64,000 nucleotides of DNA from Thermoanaerobaculum sp. (lineage in GTDB: Bacteria > Acidobacteriota > Thermoanaerobaculia > Multivoradales > UBA5704), in assembly GCA_021154885.1 (NCBI GenBank), contig JAJKHS010000077.1:62001-126000 (forward strand). The letters are read 5' to 3'. Below, piece by piece: positions 41,501 through 50,948 of the stretch. Position 1 is the stretch's first letter. Each line of letters starts with the position of its first letter. The translations under genes were made by a program, and so were the position numbers. Below the pieces are notes generated by a model that worked only from the letters and a program-made list of their open reading frames with translations, did no database searches and had not been told where the DNA came from.

Positions 41501-41770
41501 TTAGCCGCGATGGTAATCCACGATCCGAACTTCGTGAGCTTCCGCCCCCTGCCACTGAAAGACGAGGCGCCAACGCTCATTGATTCGCACGACCATAACA
41601 TAGCCAGCATCCGCTCTTTGAGATCCAAACTCCAATCTGACTCAAGAGAGTCAAGCAAGCGCCGAGTAGATTCGACTCTGTCCACTATTGCAATGTCTCC
41701 CAGCCGCAGAACCTCAATGTGAGCTTGTGCGTACCACCCAAGAATGCATATCGTCGTTCGCTGTTCGCAA
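41501..41770 (-). pseudogene. HigB toxin remnant
   Basis: Ending at 41501, just before higA, the frame reads VMVVRINERWRLVFQWQGAE and EVRIVDYHRG, the signature C-terminus of HigB/RelE-type toxins. Reading back, this frame hits a TGA at about 41640, while a neighbouring frame (RVESTRRLLDSLESDWSLDLKE) carries on toward the N-terminus. So the toxin gene is frameshifted or chimeric. The remaining 5' part is not a clean HigB start. Confidence 0.65.
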
Positions 41771-41799
41771 GTCCAATTCGAGCCCCCAAGTATGAGAAA

Positions 41800-42110
41800 T
41801 GGGCGTAGGATGCGTCCCACCCGGCGACGAACGCGGCGACCGAGGCTCGGTCGGCCAAGTCGAGCCGGGCGACGTGAACGTCCTGATTCCCGGTGGTGGC
41901 GGTGATGTCGGCGGCGACCTGCGCTCCGGCGTCGATGTTCCGCACGGCGAGCGTGACCTCGGCGCCGGTCCGAGCCAAGGCGCGCGCGGTCTCCACGCCG
42001 ATCCCTGAGGCCGCGCCGGTGACGATCACCCGCTTGCCGGAAAGATCGATTCCCTCAGCCACTTCGGCGGCGGTGGACTGGAATCCGAACGGCGTGGTAA
42101 TGCGTGTCAT
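41800..42110 (-). pseudogene. Short-chain dehydrogenase truncated after ~100 residues
   Basis: From the ATG at 42110: LSGKRVIVTGAASGIGVETARALARTGAEVTLAVR is an SDR opening and VARLDLADRASVAAFVAGWD the next element. Such SDRs have about 320 residues. After about residue 103 the sequence turns into the higBA region, so the catalytic part was replaced. This is the second broken SDR in the window. Confidence 0.75.
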
Positions 42111-42146
42111 GGTGTGCAGCTCGGGAATCGTCTGACAAGGTAAGAA

Positions 42147-42581
42147 CTATAGGCGGGAGCGATCCCGCACCGGGAAGCCTTCACGCTGGGCGGCAGTCAC
42201 GAGCCGGTCATCGAGGGTGACGAGCTCGAGCGTCGAGGGCCTCCCTTCGGATGCGAGAAAGGCAGCAGCGAGTTGGAGGGAGTCGGCAGCGCGGAGAGGA
42301 TGGACCCGCAGGAAGCGACGGGCGGTCTCGAGAACGGCCTCCACCGGCTCGATCCGATGCCAGTGCCGGGCGAGGGCATCCAGGCGTTCGAGGGCTTCGG
42401 TTGCCGCTTGAGGAGAGAGGCGACCCTCCCGTTCGAGACGAGAAACGGCCGAGGTGCACTCGACGGGCGTACCCCACCAAGCGATCACTCCCGGCTCGCC
42501 GAGGAAGAGATCCCGGATCGGAACCGTGGTCTCCTCTTCCACCAGCAATGGTATCAAGGCCGAGCTGTCCCAGAACTTCAC
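42147..42581 (-). CDS. vapC: VapC-type PIN-domain toxin
   Basis: 144 aa. PIN-fold acidic residues at Asp5 (FWDSSALIPLL), Glu41 (VECTSAVSR), Asp100 (RAADSLQLAAA) and Asp124 (TLDDRL). PIN toxins are Mg-dependent RNases that often cut tRNA. It overlaps the antitoxin gene by ATGA. Confidence 0.9.
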   Translation of the reverse strand: MKFWDSSALIPLLVEEETTVPIRDLFLGEPGVIAWWGTPVECTSAVSRLEREGRLSPQAATEALERLDALARHWHRIEPVEAVLETARRFLRVHPLRAADSLQLAAAFLASEGRPSTLELVTLDDRLVTAAQREGFPVRDRSRL

Positions 42582-42874
42582 CGGCCGTTCTCGCGCTCGT
42601 CGAGGAGGGCTTCGAGAGCGCTCGCGCCTGCGGACGGCTGCGGTGGTTTCGCCATCAGGATCTCCCGCGGGAGCGGAGCAGAGGCCCGGCGTAGAAGTCC
42701 CTGGCGCTCCAGACGGGCAAGCCGACCCTCGGGATCGTCCCCATCCCCCAACACGGATTCCAGGCGAGCCACGGGGCGCCCCCGGTCGAGGATGAGGATC
42801 GTTTCGCCGTGCTGCACCTGGTCCACGAGTGCGCTCAGGTTGTTCTTGGTATCGGTCAGAGTGGCTCTCTTCAT
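42578..42874 (-). CDS. vapB: Phd/YefM-type antitoxin of the PIN toxin
   Basis: 98 aa. N-terminal Phd/YefM fold: TDTKNNLSALVDQVQHGETILILDRGRPVARLE. The C-terminal ~45 residues are flexible and probably cover the PIN active site. It overlaps vapC and is the first gene of the pair. A GTCCC-family half element lies 55 bases upstream. Confidence 0.88.
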   Translation of the reverse strand: MKRATLTDTKNNLSALVDQVQHGETILILDRGRPVARLESVLGDGDDPEGRLARLERQGLLRRASAPLPREILMAKPPQPSAGASALEALLDERENGR

Positions 42875-42928
42875 ATGGCTAGAATAGCCAGTTCGCTCTT
42901 AGAGCTCAAGCGGTGCAAGCGGTGCGAG

Positions 42929-42980
42929 AGCGCGGCAGGAGGGACTTCAAGGACGACAGGGACAGCAGGGACGAAGAAGC
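42929..42980. repeat. GTCCC-family element, half copy (copy 3)
   Basis: GCGCGGCAGGAGGGAC followed by GGAC/GGGAC steps every 9 bases (AAGGACGACAGGGACAGCAGGGACG), matching only the left arm of copies 2 and 4. The right arm is absent. It lies between vapB and the mnmA stop. Confidence 0.6.
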
Positions 42981-42985
42981 TCCCC

Positions 42986-44098
42986 CTACAACCGCCCCTC
43001 AATCCAGCACCCCCCAAGCACCCTCGTCCCCTGATAGAAGACCGCCGCCTGCCCGGGGGTGACGCCGCGCTGCGGCTCGGCGAAGTCGATCTCGACCCGG
43101 CCCTCTCCCAGCGGCCGGATTCTCGCGGCGACGCCGGGGTGGCGGGAGCGGATCTTCACCTTGGCCTCGACATCCCCCTCCGGGGCCGGGCCGATCCAGT
43201 GCAGGCGCTCGCCGCGGAGGCCGGGGGCCATCAGATCCTGATCGCCCCCCACCACGACGCGGTTCTGCTCGGGCTCGATCTGGAGGACATAGAGGGGGCT
43301 CGGCGCGGCGAGGCCCAAGCCCCGGCGCTGGCCCACGGTGTAGCGGTAGTAGGGCTGGCCCTCGCCCAAGGCCTCGCCGTGGGTGTCCACCAGGATGGCC
43401 GGCTCGGCGCCGGCCGGAGCGTTGAAGCGGTCCGGGTCCGCCGCCACCTGGGACTCCACGAACTCGCGGATGCCGCCGGCGACGAAGCAGACCTCCATGC
43501 TCTCCCCCTTCTCCGCCACCACCAGGCCGGCCTCGCGGGCGAGCTGACGCACCTGCGGCTTGGTCATGCCGCCGAGCGGGAAGAGGGAGGCGGCGAGCTG
43601 CTCGCGGGTGAGCTCGAAGAGGTAGTAGCTCTGGTCCTTCCCGGCGTCGAGCGCGGTGTGCAGCTCGGGGCCGTCCGGACCCTCCAGGATGCGGGCGTAA
43701 TGGCCGGTCGCCACTCGGCTCGCCCCGAGGCGCCGCGCGCGGTCGAGCAGGAGGTCGAACTTGATCCAGGTGTTGCAGCGCACGCAGGGGCTGGGGGTGC
43801 GACCGGCGAGGTAGTCGGCCACGAAGGGGTCCACCACCTTCTCCCGGAACTCCTCGTCCAGGCGCAGGGTGTAGTGGGGGATGCCCGCCTGCTGGGCCAC
43901 GCGCCTGGCGTCTCCGAGGTCGAGGGCGCCGCAGCAGCGGCCATGGGCCTCCACGCCGGAGTGGTCCCAAAGGAGCATGGAGAGGCCGACCACAGGCCGT
44001 CCCTCCCTGGCCAGCAGCCAGGCGGTGACCGAGGAGTCCAGGCCGCCGCTCATGGCGACGGCGGTGAGGGAGGTGCTCGGCGTGTCGGAGATTTCCAT
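42986..44098 (-). CDS. mnmA: tRNA-specific 2-thiouridylase MnmA
   Basis: 370 aa. PP-loop SGGLDSSV at 17-24 for ATP; the catalytic Cys pair at Cys105 (TPSPCVRCN) and Cys204 (SMEVCFVAGG), equivalent to Cys102/Cys199 of E. coli; YRYTVGQRRGLG in the C-terminal part. It adenylates U34 of Lys, Glu and Gln tRNAs and replaces the 2-oxygen by sulfur. The sulfur donor is probably the cysteine desulfurase encoded about 280 bases upstream on the same strand. Confidence 0.95.
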   Translation of the reverse strand: MEISDTPSTSLTAVAMSGGLDSSVTAWLLAREGRPVVGLSMLLWDHSGVEAHGRCCGALDLGDARRVAQQAGIPHYTLRLDEEFREKVVDPFVADYLAGRTPSPCVRCNTWIKFDLLLDRARRLGASRVATGHYARILEGPDGPELHTALDAGKDQSYYLFELTREQLAASLFPLGGMTKPQVRQLAREAGLVVAEKGESMEVCFVAGGIREFVESQVAADPDRFNAPAGAEPAILVDTHGEALGEGQPYYRYTVGQRRGLGLAAPSPLYVLQIEPEQNRVVVGGDQDLMAPGLRGERLHWIGPAPEGDVEAKVKIRSRHPGVAARIRPLGEGRVEIDFAEPQRGVTPGQAAVFYQGTRVLGGCWIEGRL

Positions 44099-44221
44099 GA
44101 CTAAACCTTCTTCTGCTTCGTCAGCGTAGCACGGAGGAGTAAGATACCTGGGAGGGTCCTTTTTCTTCGAGGTCGCTTCGCCCGAGGAGGTAAAGGGCCG
44201 CTTTCACGAGGAGGTGTATGT

Positions 44222-44360
44222 GACGCGACTAGAGGTCTGCGCGGCAGAAGTCGAAGACAAGGACATCAAGGACATCAAGGACGAGGAAAGCTCTAGTCGC
44301 GGCGATATTCTTCGTGTCCCTGATGTCCTTGTTGTCCCGGCTGCGCATCCTGCCAGCCCA
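44222..44360. repeat. Interspersed palindromic element, GTCCC family, copy 4
   Basis: Left side: CTGCGCGGCAGAAGTCGAAG, then GGACATCAA steps; right side: TTCGTGTCCCTGATGTCC, GTTGTCCCGG and GCTGCGCATCCTGCC. An extra inverted repeat GCGACTAGAG / CTCTAGTCGC (44225-44234, 44291-44300) is embedded. It lies between mnmA and the desulfurase gene. Confidence 0.7.
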
Positions 44361-44377
44361 ATTGAAGGTTGACAATC

Positions 44378-45535
44378 TCAGGGCTGTACCACCGCCACCG
44401 GCGACACCCGCCGTAGCGCTCCCACCTCGCGCTCCAGAGCGTCCAGGAAAGCATCCACCTCCTCTTGTGTATTGAAAAGGCCGAAGCTGATGCGCAGGGA
44501 GGAGAGGGCCTCTTCCGGGGAGAGGCCGATGGCGAGGAGGGTCTTGCTGGGCTCGACGGCGCCGGAGGAGCAGGCCGAGCCGGTGGAGACGGCGAAGCCG
44601 GCGAGGTCGAGGCGGATGAGCAGCGACTCCCCCTCGGCGCCGGGGAAGGCCACGTGCGAGGTGTTGGGCAGGCGCGGCGCGGCCTGGCAGTGGAAGATCG
44701 CGTCCGGCAGGCGGCGGGCGAGCTCGGCCTCGAAGCGGTCGCGCAGGGCGACGAGGTGCGCGCCGCGCGCGGTCAGCTCCTCCCGGGCCACGGCCGCGGC
44801 CTCGCCCAAGCCCACGATCGCCGGCACGTTCTCGGTGCCCGCCCGGCGCCGCCGCTCCTGGCTGCCGCCCACGAGGTGGCCGGTCAGCTCCACGCCCTTG
44901 TGTACCCAGAGAGCGGCCGCGCCCAGGGGGCCGTAGAACTTGTGGGCGCCGAGCACCAGGTAGTCGACCCCGAGAGCGGGGGCGTCGACGGGGATCTTGC
45001 CCACGGCCTGCACGGCGTCGCAGAGCACGGGCACGCCGCGCTCGCGACAGGCGGCGGCCACCTCGACCACGGGCTGGAGGGTGCCCAACTCGTTGTTGGC
45101 GAGCATGAGGGCGACCAGGAGCGTGTCCGGCCGCAGGGCGCGGACGACCTCCGCGGCAGGCACCACGCCGTCCCCGGCAGGGGACACCCGTGTCACCTCC
45201 ACGCCCTCTCTCTCCAGCCGTGCCGCGGCCTCGCGGATGGACGGATGCTCGAAGGCCGAGATCACCAAGTGACCCTGACCACCTCGCGCCCGATGAAAGA
45301 GGACGGCGTTGTTGGCCTCCGTGCCCGAGGCGGTGAACACCAGCTCCGGCGGCCGCACGCCCAGCAGCGCCGCCACCTTCTCCCGCGCTTCCTCGACGGC
45401 GTTGCGCGCCGCCTGTCCGAAACCATGGAGCGACGAGGGGTTGCCGTACCGCTCGCCCATCCAGGGGAGCATGGCCTCGCGTACCCTGGGGTGGAGGGGG
45501 GTGGTGGCGTTGTTGTCGAAGTAGACCGGGTGCAT
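44378..45535 (-). CDS. Cysteine desulfurase (NifS/IscS class)
   Basis: 385 aa from the ATG at 45535. PLP-binding Lys199 in LGAHKFYGPLG, His97 in AFEHPSI stacking on the ring, and the persulfide-forming Cys322 in STGSACSSGAVEPS. The short active-site loop marks group I. It removes sulfur from cysteine as an enzyme persulfide for Fe-S clusters and thiolated tRNA. Next to mnmA, a role in tRNA thiolation is likely. The TCTAC.. GTCC region upstream holds no other gene. Confidence 0.93.
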   Translation of the reverse strand: MHPVYFDNNATTPLHPRVREAMLPWMGERYGNPSSLHGFGQAARNAVEEAREKVAALLGVRPPELVFTASGTEANNAVLFHRARGGQGHLVISAFEHPSIREAAARLEREGVEVTRVSPAGDGVVPAAEVVRALRPDTLLVALMLANNELGTLQPVVEVAAACRERGVPVLCDAVQAVGKIPVDAPALGVDYLVLGAHKFYGPLGAAALWVHKGVELTGHLVGGSQERRRRAGTENVPAIVGLGEAAAVAREELTARGAHLVALRDRFEAELARRLPDAIFHCQAAPRLPNTSHVAFPGAEGESLLIRLDLAGFAVSTGSACSSGAVEPSKTLLAIGLSPEEALSSLRISFGLFNTQEEVDAFLDALEREVGALRRVSPVAVVQP

Positions 45536-45641
45536 GAGGTAAATTAGTGTACGCCCTGGAGGGACGGTCCGGGCACAATTGTTGAATCCCTCCGGCTCGC
45601 CCAGGGGCTCCCCGTCTCTGGTTTCTTTGGAAGGTGAACGA

Positions 45642-48191
45642 ATGCGTCGACTGCGCCCGCTGATCGTCCTGCCCCTCCTTCTCCTCTCGCTCTGCGCCCT
45701 GTTCCCCGCCGCGTCCAGCGCGGCCGAGAAGCTGAGCCGGGCCGACCGCAAGGCCCAGAGGGAGGCCATCCAGAAGCTGCCCGAGAAATATCGGCAGTGG
45801 CTGAAGGTGGTGGACCTGCTGATCTCCGAAGACGAGCTGAGAACCTTCCTGGCCCTCGACAAGGACTACCAGCGCGACGCCTTCATCCAGCGCTTCTGGG
45901 AGGCTCGCAATCCTTACAAGTCGAGCGCCCGCAACCAGTTCCAGGAGCAATGGGAGGCGCGGGTGGAGCAGGCTCTCACCGAGTTCGGCAGCCTGGATGA
46001 CGAGCGCACCCGCGTCCTGCTGCTCAACGGCCCACCCAACGGCCGCGTCGAGAGCCACTGCTCGAACGTGATCTGGCCCGTGGAGGTCTGGTTCTACGAA
46101 CACGCCGAACGGATCCGCTCGGAAATCATCGTGGTGTTCTATCGCCGCTGGGGCGCCGGGCCGTACCGCCTCTGGAGCGGACTCGACGGCTTGGCAGCCC
46201 TGTTCTCCGGAGGCGCGGGCGACTCCGGAGAGCGGACCCTGAGCACCATCGCCAACAGTTGCCGCAACGGTGACCAGATCGCCGGCGGCATCGGCTGGGT
46301 GCTCAACCAGGGGATGGGGTACGACATGCTCCAGCAGCGGATGACGGCCAAGTCCGAGGAGCGCGCCGCCGAGTGGGTCACCTCGTTCAACTCCTATTCC
46401 ACCGACGTGGCGCCGGGGGCCAAGCTGCTGCCGGCGAAGCTGGCGCTGGAGTATCCCGGTCACTGGCAGGGACGCACGGCGGTGGAGGGCGTGATCACGG
46501 TGCCGGCCTCCGGCGCCGGGCAGTCGGCGCTGGGCGGCGCTCACACGTTCAACATGATCCTCAACGGCGAGGTGCTGCAGAACGGCAGGCTGTTCGAGAA
46601 CTTCCGCTATAAATTCGACTTCCCGGCCGCGACCGCCCCCATGCCCGCGGACTCGCTGCCCGTGGTCTTTCAGCGCTATCTCCGCCCGGGCGACTACCTG
46701 CTGGTGGTGAAGCTGGAGGACCTCAACTCGGGCAAGGTCTTCCGCGACGAGCGCACCATCACGGTGCCGTCCTCGGACAAGGCGGCGCCCGCACCCCTGG
46801 CGGCGGACGCCGACGAGGCCAGCGCCCGCCTGCTGGAGGAGGCCAACCGCGCCATCGCCAACGGCGAGACGACCCTGAAACTGATCCGCCCCTTCGGCGA
46901 GCTGCAGGCGGGCATGCAGCGCTTCGACACCCTGACCACCGGCAAGGACATCGACAAGGTGACCTTCGCTCTCGACGGCAAGGCGCTGCTCACCAAGAGG
47001 AAACCGCCGTTCAGCGTCGAGCTGGACCTGGGGAACCTCCCCCGCCCCCGCACCCTCTCCGCCAAGGCCTACAGCGCCACCGGCGCCGAGCTGGCCTCGG
47101 ACGAGCTGGTGGTCAACTCGGCCCCCAACCGCTTCCAGGTGAAGCTGGTGGAGCCGAAGCGGGGCAAGCGCTACAGCTCCAGCCTGCTGGCCAAGGCCGA
47201 GCCTCAGGCGCCGGATGGCGGGGCGGTGGAGCGGGTGGAGTTCTTCCTCAACGAGACCCGCGTCGCGACCCTCTACCAGCCGCCCTGGGAGCAGGTCATC
47301 GTGCTGCCCAAGGCCGAGACCCTCGGCTACGTGCGCGCCGTGGCCTACCTGCCGGACGGCAACTCGACGGAGAGCCTGGTCTTCGTCAACGCGCCCGAGG
47401 ACATGGCCGAGGTGAACATCAACTTCGTCGAGCTCTACACCTCGGTGCTCGACCACCAGAAGCGGCCGGTGGAGGGGCTGGAGCAGAAGGACTTCGCGGT
47501 GACGGAGGACGGCACCAAGCAGGAGATCTCCCGGTTCGAGCGGGTGACCAACCTGCCGATCCACGCCGCCGTGGCCCTCGACGTCTCGGCCTCCATGGAG
47601 AAGAGTCTGGACAAGGCCCGGCAGGCCGCCCTGGAGTTCTTCCAGCGGACGATCCGGCCCAAGGACCGGGCGTCGGTGATCACCTTCAACGACCACCCCA
47701 ACCTGACGGTGAAGTTCACCAACGACGTCCCCGCCCTGGCCGCGGGCCTCTCCGGCCTCAAGGCCGAGCGCGGCACGGCCCTCTACGACAGCGTCATCTT
47801 CACCCTCTACTACTTCACCGGCATCAAGGGGCAGCGGGCCTTGGTGCTGATCTCCGACGGCAAGGACGAAGGGAGCCGCTTCACCTGGGAGGACGCCCTC
47901 GATTACGCCCGGCGGGCCGGAGTCACCATCTACAGCATCGGTCTTGGGGAGGACGTGGACAAGCGCAAGCTCTCGCGCCTGGCCGAGGAGACGGGAGGGC
48001 GCGCCTTCTTCCTCAAGAACGTGGACGAGCTGGCGGGGATCTACGCCAGCGTCGAGCAGGAGCTGCGCTCGCAGTACCTCATCGGCTATCAATCGACGAA
48101 CACCAGCGGCGGGAACAACTTCCGGAGCGTCGAGCTGAAGGTCGGCAAGCCCGGCCTCGAAGCCAAGACGATCCGGGGGTATTACCCGTGA
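45642..48191 (+). CDS. Secreted GWxTD/VWFA-related protein, paralogue 1
   Basis: 849 aa from the ATG at 45642 (GGAAGGTGA upstream). Signal peptide about 1-28. The N-terminal GWxTD-type domain (about 40-160) has FWEARNPYKSSARNQF and RTRVLLLNGPPNGRVES. The middle holds beta domains with VTFALDGKALLTKRKPPFSVEL and PDGGAVERVEFFLN. The C-terminal VWFA-related acidobacterial domain (about 600-849) has the MIDAS DVSASM, AERGTALYDSVIFTLYYF and LISDGKDEG, ending GLEAKTIRGYYP. Metal-dependent adhesion-type function is inferred. First of three tandem paralogues. Confidence 0.9.
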   Translation: MRRLRPLIVLPLLLLSLCALFPAASSAAEKLSRADRKAQREAIQKLPEKYRQWLKVVDLLISEDELRTFLALDKDYQRDAFIQRFWEARNPYKSSARNQFQEQWEARVEQALTEFGSLDDERTRVLLLNGPPNGRVESHCSNVIWPVEVWFYEHAERIRSEIIVVFYRRWGAGPYRLWSGLDGLAALFSGGAGDSGERTLSTIANSCRNGDQIAGGIGWVLNQGMGYDMLQQRMTAKSEERAAEWVTSFNSYSTDVAPGAKLLPAKLALEYPGHWQGRTAVEGVITVPASGAGQSALGGAHTFNMILNGEVLQNGRLFENFRYKFDFPAATAPMPADSLPVVFQRYLRPGDYLLVVKLEDLNSGKVFRDERTITVPSSDKAAPAPLAADADEASARLLEEANRAIANGETTLKLIRPFGELQAGMQRFDTLTTGKDIDKVTFALDGKALLTKRKPPFSVELDLGNLPRPRTLSAKAYSATGAELASDELVVNSAPNRFQVKLVEPKRGKRYSSSLLAKAEPQAPDGGAVERVEFFLNETRVATLYQPPWEQVIVLPKAETLGYVRAVAYLPDGNSTESLVFVNAPEDMAEVNINFVELYTSVLDHQKRPVEGLEQKDFAVTEDGTKQEISRFERVTNLPIHAAVALDVSASMEKSLDKARQAALEFFQRTIRPKDRASVITFNDHPNLTVKFTNDVPALAAGLSGLKAERGTALYDSVIFTLYYFTGIKGQRALVLISDGKDEGSRFTWEDALDYARRAGVTIYSIGLGEDVDKRKLSRLAEETGGRAFFLKNVDELAGIYASVEQELRSQYLIGYQSTNTSGGNNFRSVELKVGKPGLEAKTIRGYYP

Positions 48192-50923
48192 ATTTTCCTC
48201 TTGCCTGGGACCGCCGGCGTCCCGCCGGCCCTCTAACTCCTGTTTTAGAAAAGAAGCGGAGTAAGCTGCCGGCGGGACGCCGGCGGTCCCAGGCAAGGGT
48301 GATCCTCACCCTCTTTCTCCTCCTCCCCCTCCCGGCCGCCGCCTACCATCCCTACGACCGCAAGGTCTCCCAGCAGGAGCGCGAGACGGTCGCCAAGCTG
48401 GCGGAGAAGTACCAGACCTGGCTGCAGGAGGTCGACGTCCTCCTCACGGAGGAGGAGCGGACGACCTTCCTGGCCCTGGAGAAGGACTATCAGCGCGACT
48501 CCTTCATCGAGAAGTTCTGGCAGGTGCGCGACCCTGTCCACCGCACGGCCTACAACGGCTTCAAGGAGCGCTGGGAGGCCAACGTCAGGCAGGCGCGCGA
48601 GCTCTTCGGCGACATCACGGACGGACGGTCCCGCGTCATGCTCCTGAACGGCGTCCCCGACGAGCGGATCGAGTCCAACTGCTCGCTGATCCTGTGGCCC
48701 GTGGAGGTCTGGTTCTACCCTCCGAACGACAAGATCTGGGAGCCGTTTGCCATCGTCCTCTACCGCAAATGGGGGGCCGGCCCGTTCCGGGTCTGGAACC
48801 CCGGCGAGGGGACGGACGTCCTTTTCGCCTTCAGCGTTCTGGAGAAGGCCGCCACGGTCGGCAGCGGTCTGGGCCCAGGGGTGGCCCGGAAGGGGCAGGA
48901 GCCCGGCAGGGGGGATGGGAGCGATGGGGGAGGAGGCGGCGGGCACAGCCTCGGGGAGATCATGAGCTTCAGCGGCGGCTGCGGCGACTACGACCACGCG
49001 CGCAAGATCCTGGCCGGCATCTCCTGGGTGGGCGGGCAGGGGATGCACTGGGACCTCCTGGAGGCGCGGCTGGTGGGCCGGCAACCGGGCCCCGGCCACG
49101 AATGGGTCTCGACCTTCAACTCCTACTCGACAGACGTGCCCGCGGACGCGCTCCCCCTGCCGGCGAAGGTGGAGGTGAGCTTCCCCGGCCGCTGGCAGGG
49201 ACGCACGATGTTGCAGGGGATGGTCACCGTGCCGGCCAGCGCCGCCGGCCAGGCCGCTCTCGGCGAGGCCCGTTCCTACAATCTCCTGCTGATCGGCGAG
49301 GTGCTGCACGACGGCCGCCTGTTCGACAGCTTCCGCTACAAGTTCGATCTCCCGGCCTCCGCGGCCACCGCGACGCTCCCCCTCGCCTTCGAGCGCCCCC
49401 TGCGGCCGGGCGACTACACGCTGATCGTCAAGGTGGAGGACGTCAACTCCGGCAAGCTCTTCCGCGACGAGCGCGCCCTCGTGGTGCCGGCGACCGAGAC
49501 CCTGGCGCCGGCCGTGGCCGCCGCGGCCGCCACCCCCGAGGCCGTCGAGGTGAACCGCATTCTGGCCGAGGCCGACGCCGCCCTGCGCAGCGGTGAGACG
49601 ACGATCAAGCTCACGCCGCCCCTGGGCCAGCTCCAGACCGGCATGCAGCGCTTCGACACCCTGACCACCGGCAAGAACATCGCCCGCGTCACCTTTCTCC
49701 TCGACGGCAAGCCGGTGCTGACCAAGCAGGCGCCGCCCTACAGTGTGGAGTTGGACCTCGGCAAGGTGCCCCGCACCCACCTGCTCTCCGTCACCGCCTT
49801 CGACGCGGCCGGCGCGGTCCTGTCCGCGGATGAAATTCAGCTCAACTCCGCCGGCAATCGCTTCCGCGTCCACCTCGCCGAGCCGCAGAAGGGGAAGCGC
49901 TACGAGTCCAGCCTTCTCGCCCGGGCCGAGGTCGAGGCCCCCGAGGGCGAGGGGGTCGAGCGGGTGGAGCTCTACCTCAACGAGTCGAAGATCGCCACCC
50001 TCTACCAGCCGCCCTACGTCCACCCCGTGGCCCTCCCCCACGGCGAGCCTATCGCCTATGTGCGGGCCGTGGCCTATCTCGCCGACGGCAGCTCCACCGA
50101 GAACGTGGTCTTCGTCAATGCCCCCGAGAACCTGGAGGAGATGAACGTCGACCTGGTGGAGCTCTACACCACGGTGCTCGACAAGGACGGCCACCCGGTG
50201 ACCTCGGGGCTGGCGGCCAGGGACTTCGGGGTGACCGAGGACGGCGCCCGCCAGCAGATCGTCCGCTGTGACCGCGTCACCGACATGCCGATCCACGCCG
50301 CGGTGGCGATCGACATCTCGGCCTCCATGCAGTCGAGCCTGCCGAAGGCCCAGGAGGCGGCGCTGCGCTTTCTGGAAGGCACGGTCAAGCCGAGAGACCG
50401 GGCGGCCATCATCACCTTCAACGACCACCCGAACCTGGCGGTGAAGTTCACCCGCGACCTCAGGGACCTCGCCGGCGGGCTGGCGGGGCTCAAGGCGGAG
50501 CGCGGCACCGCCCTCTACGACAGCCTGGTCTACTCCTTCTACACCTTCAACGGCCTCAAGGGCCGGCGGGCCCTCCTCCTGCTCTCGGATGGCCGGGACG
50601 AGGGGAGCCGCTTCACCTGGGAAGAATCCCTTGAGTTCGCCCGCCGGGCCGGCGTCACCGTCTATGCCATCGGCCTGGGGGACGACGTGGAAAAGAAGAA
50701 GCTCTCCCGCCTCTCCGAGGAGACCGGCGGCCGGGCCTTCTTCCCCAAGGCGGCCGGCGAGCTGCCCGCCATCTACGCCGCCATCGAGGAGGAGCTGCGC
50801 AGCCAGTACCTCATTGCCTACCAGTCCGCCACCGCCCGCAAGGACCCCGGTTTCCGCAGCGTCGACCTGAAGGTGAGCCGGCCGGGGCTGGAGGCGAAGA
50901 CGATCCGGGGGTATTACCCGTGA
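48188..50923 (+). CDS. Secreted GWxTD/VWFA-related protein, paralogue 2
   Basis: 911 aa if read from the GTG at 48188, which overlaps the previous stop as GTGA. The first 37 codons consist of a palindromic repeat; an alternative GTG at 48299 would start directly at the hydrophobic core VILTLFLLLPLPAAA, but with no basic n-region. The longer form supplies KKRSKLPAGRRRSQAR before that core. Then GWxTD-type domain (FWQVRDPVHRTAYNGF), a Gly-rich insertion (about 238-256, GRGDGSDGGGGGG) not seen in the sisters, and a VWFA-related domain with MIDAS DISASM. Same ending GLEAKTIRGYYP. Confidence 0.85.
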   Translation: MNFPLAWDRRRPAGPLTPVLEKKRSKLPAGRRRSQARVILTLFLLLPLPAAAYHPYDRKVSQQERETVAKLAEKYQTWLQEVDVLLTEEERTTFLALEKDYQRDSFIEKFWQVRDPVHRTAYNGFKERWEANVRQARELFGDITDGRSRVMLLNGVPDERIESNCSLILWPVEVWFYPPNDKIWEPFAIVLYRKWGAGPFRVWNPGEGTDVLFAFSVLEKAATVGSGLGPGVARKGQEPGRGDGSDGGGGGGHSLGEIMSFSGGCGDYDHARKILAGISWVGGQGMHWDLLEARLVGRQPGPGHEWVSTFNSYSTDVPADALPLPAKVEVSFPGRWQGRTMLQGMVTVPASAAGQAALGEARSYNLLLIGEVLHDGRLFDSFRYKFDLPASAATATLPLAFERPLRPGDYTLIVKVEDVNSGKLFRDERALVVPATETLAPAVAAAAATPEAVEVNRILAEADAALRSGETTIKLTPPLGQLQTGMQRFDTLTTGKNIARVTFLLDGKPVLTKQAPPYSVELDLGKVPRTHLLSVTAFDAAGAVLSADEIQLNSAGNRFRVHLAEPQKGKRYESSLLARAEVEAPEGEGVERVELYLNESKIATLYQPPYVHPVALPHGEPIAYVRAVAYLADGSSTENVVFVNAPENLEEMNVDLVELYTTVLDKDGHPVTSGLAARDFGVTEDGARQQIVRCDRVTDMPIHAAVAIDISASMQSSLPKAQEAALRFLEGTVKPRDRAAIITFNDHPNLAVKFTRDLRDLAGGLAGLKAERGTALYDSLVYSFYTFNGLKGRRALLLLSDGRDEGSRFTWEESLEFARRAGVTVYAIGLGDDVEKKKLSRLSEETGGRAFFPKAAGELPAIYAAIEEELRSQYLIAYQSATARKDPGFRSVDLKVSRPGLEAKTIRGYYP
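48200..48297. repeat. 30-bp inverted repeat inside the N-terminus of GWxTD/VWFA paralogue 2
   Basis: Arms 48200-48229 and 48268-48297 are exact reverse complements (CTTGCCTGGGACCGCCGG.. ), with a 38-base spacer. The same unit, half only, is found at 62139-62164. It resembles REP-type palindromes. It lies in frame between the upstream stop and the signal-peptide core. Confidence 0.85.
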
Positions 50924-50948
50924 GGGCCCCTCATCACCCACCGCATTC

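Noticed and set aside
44229-48296. Very long open frame on the minus strand (over 1300 codons)
   Set aside because: It runs antisense to a clear VWFA gene and a desulfurase; GC-rich codon use keeps the opposite frame open. The peptide is Leu/Gly/Glu/Arg-rich with no domain.
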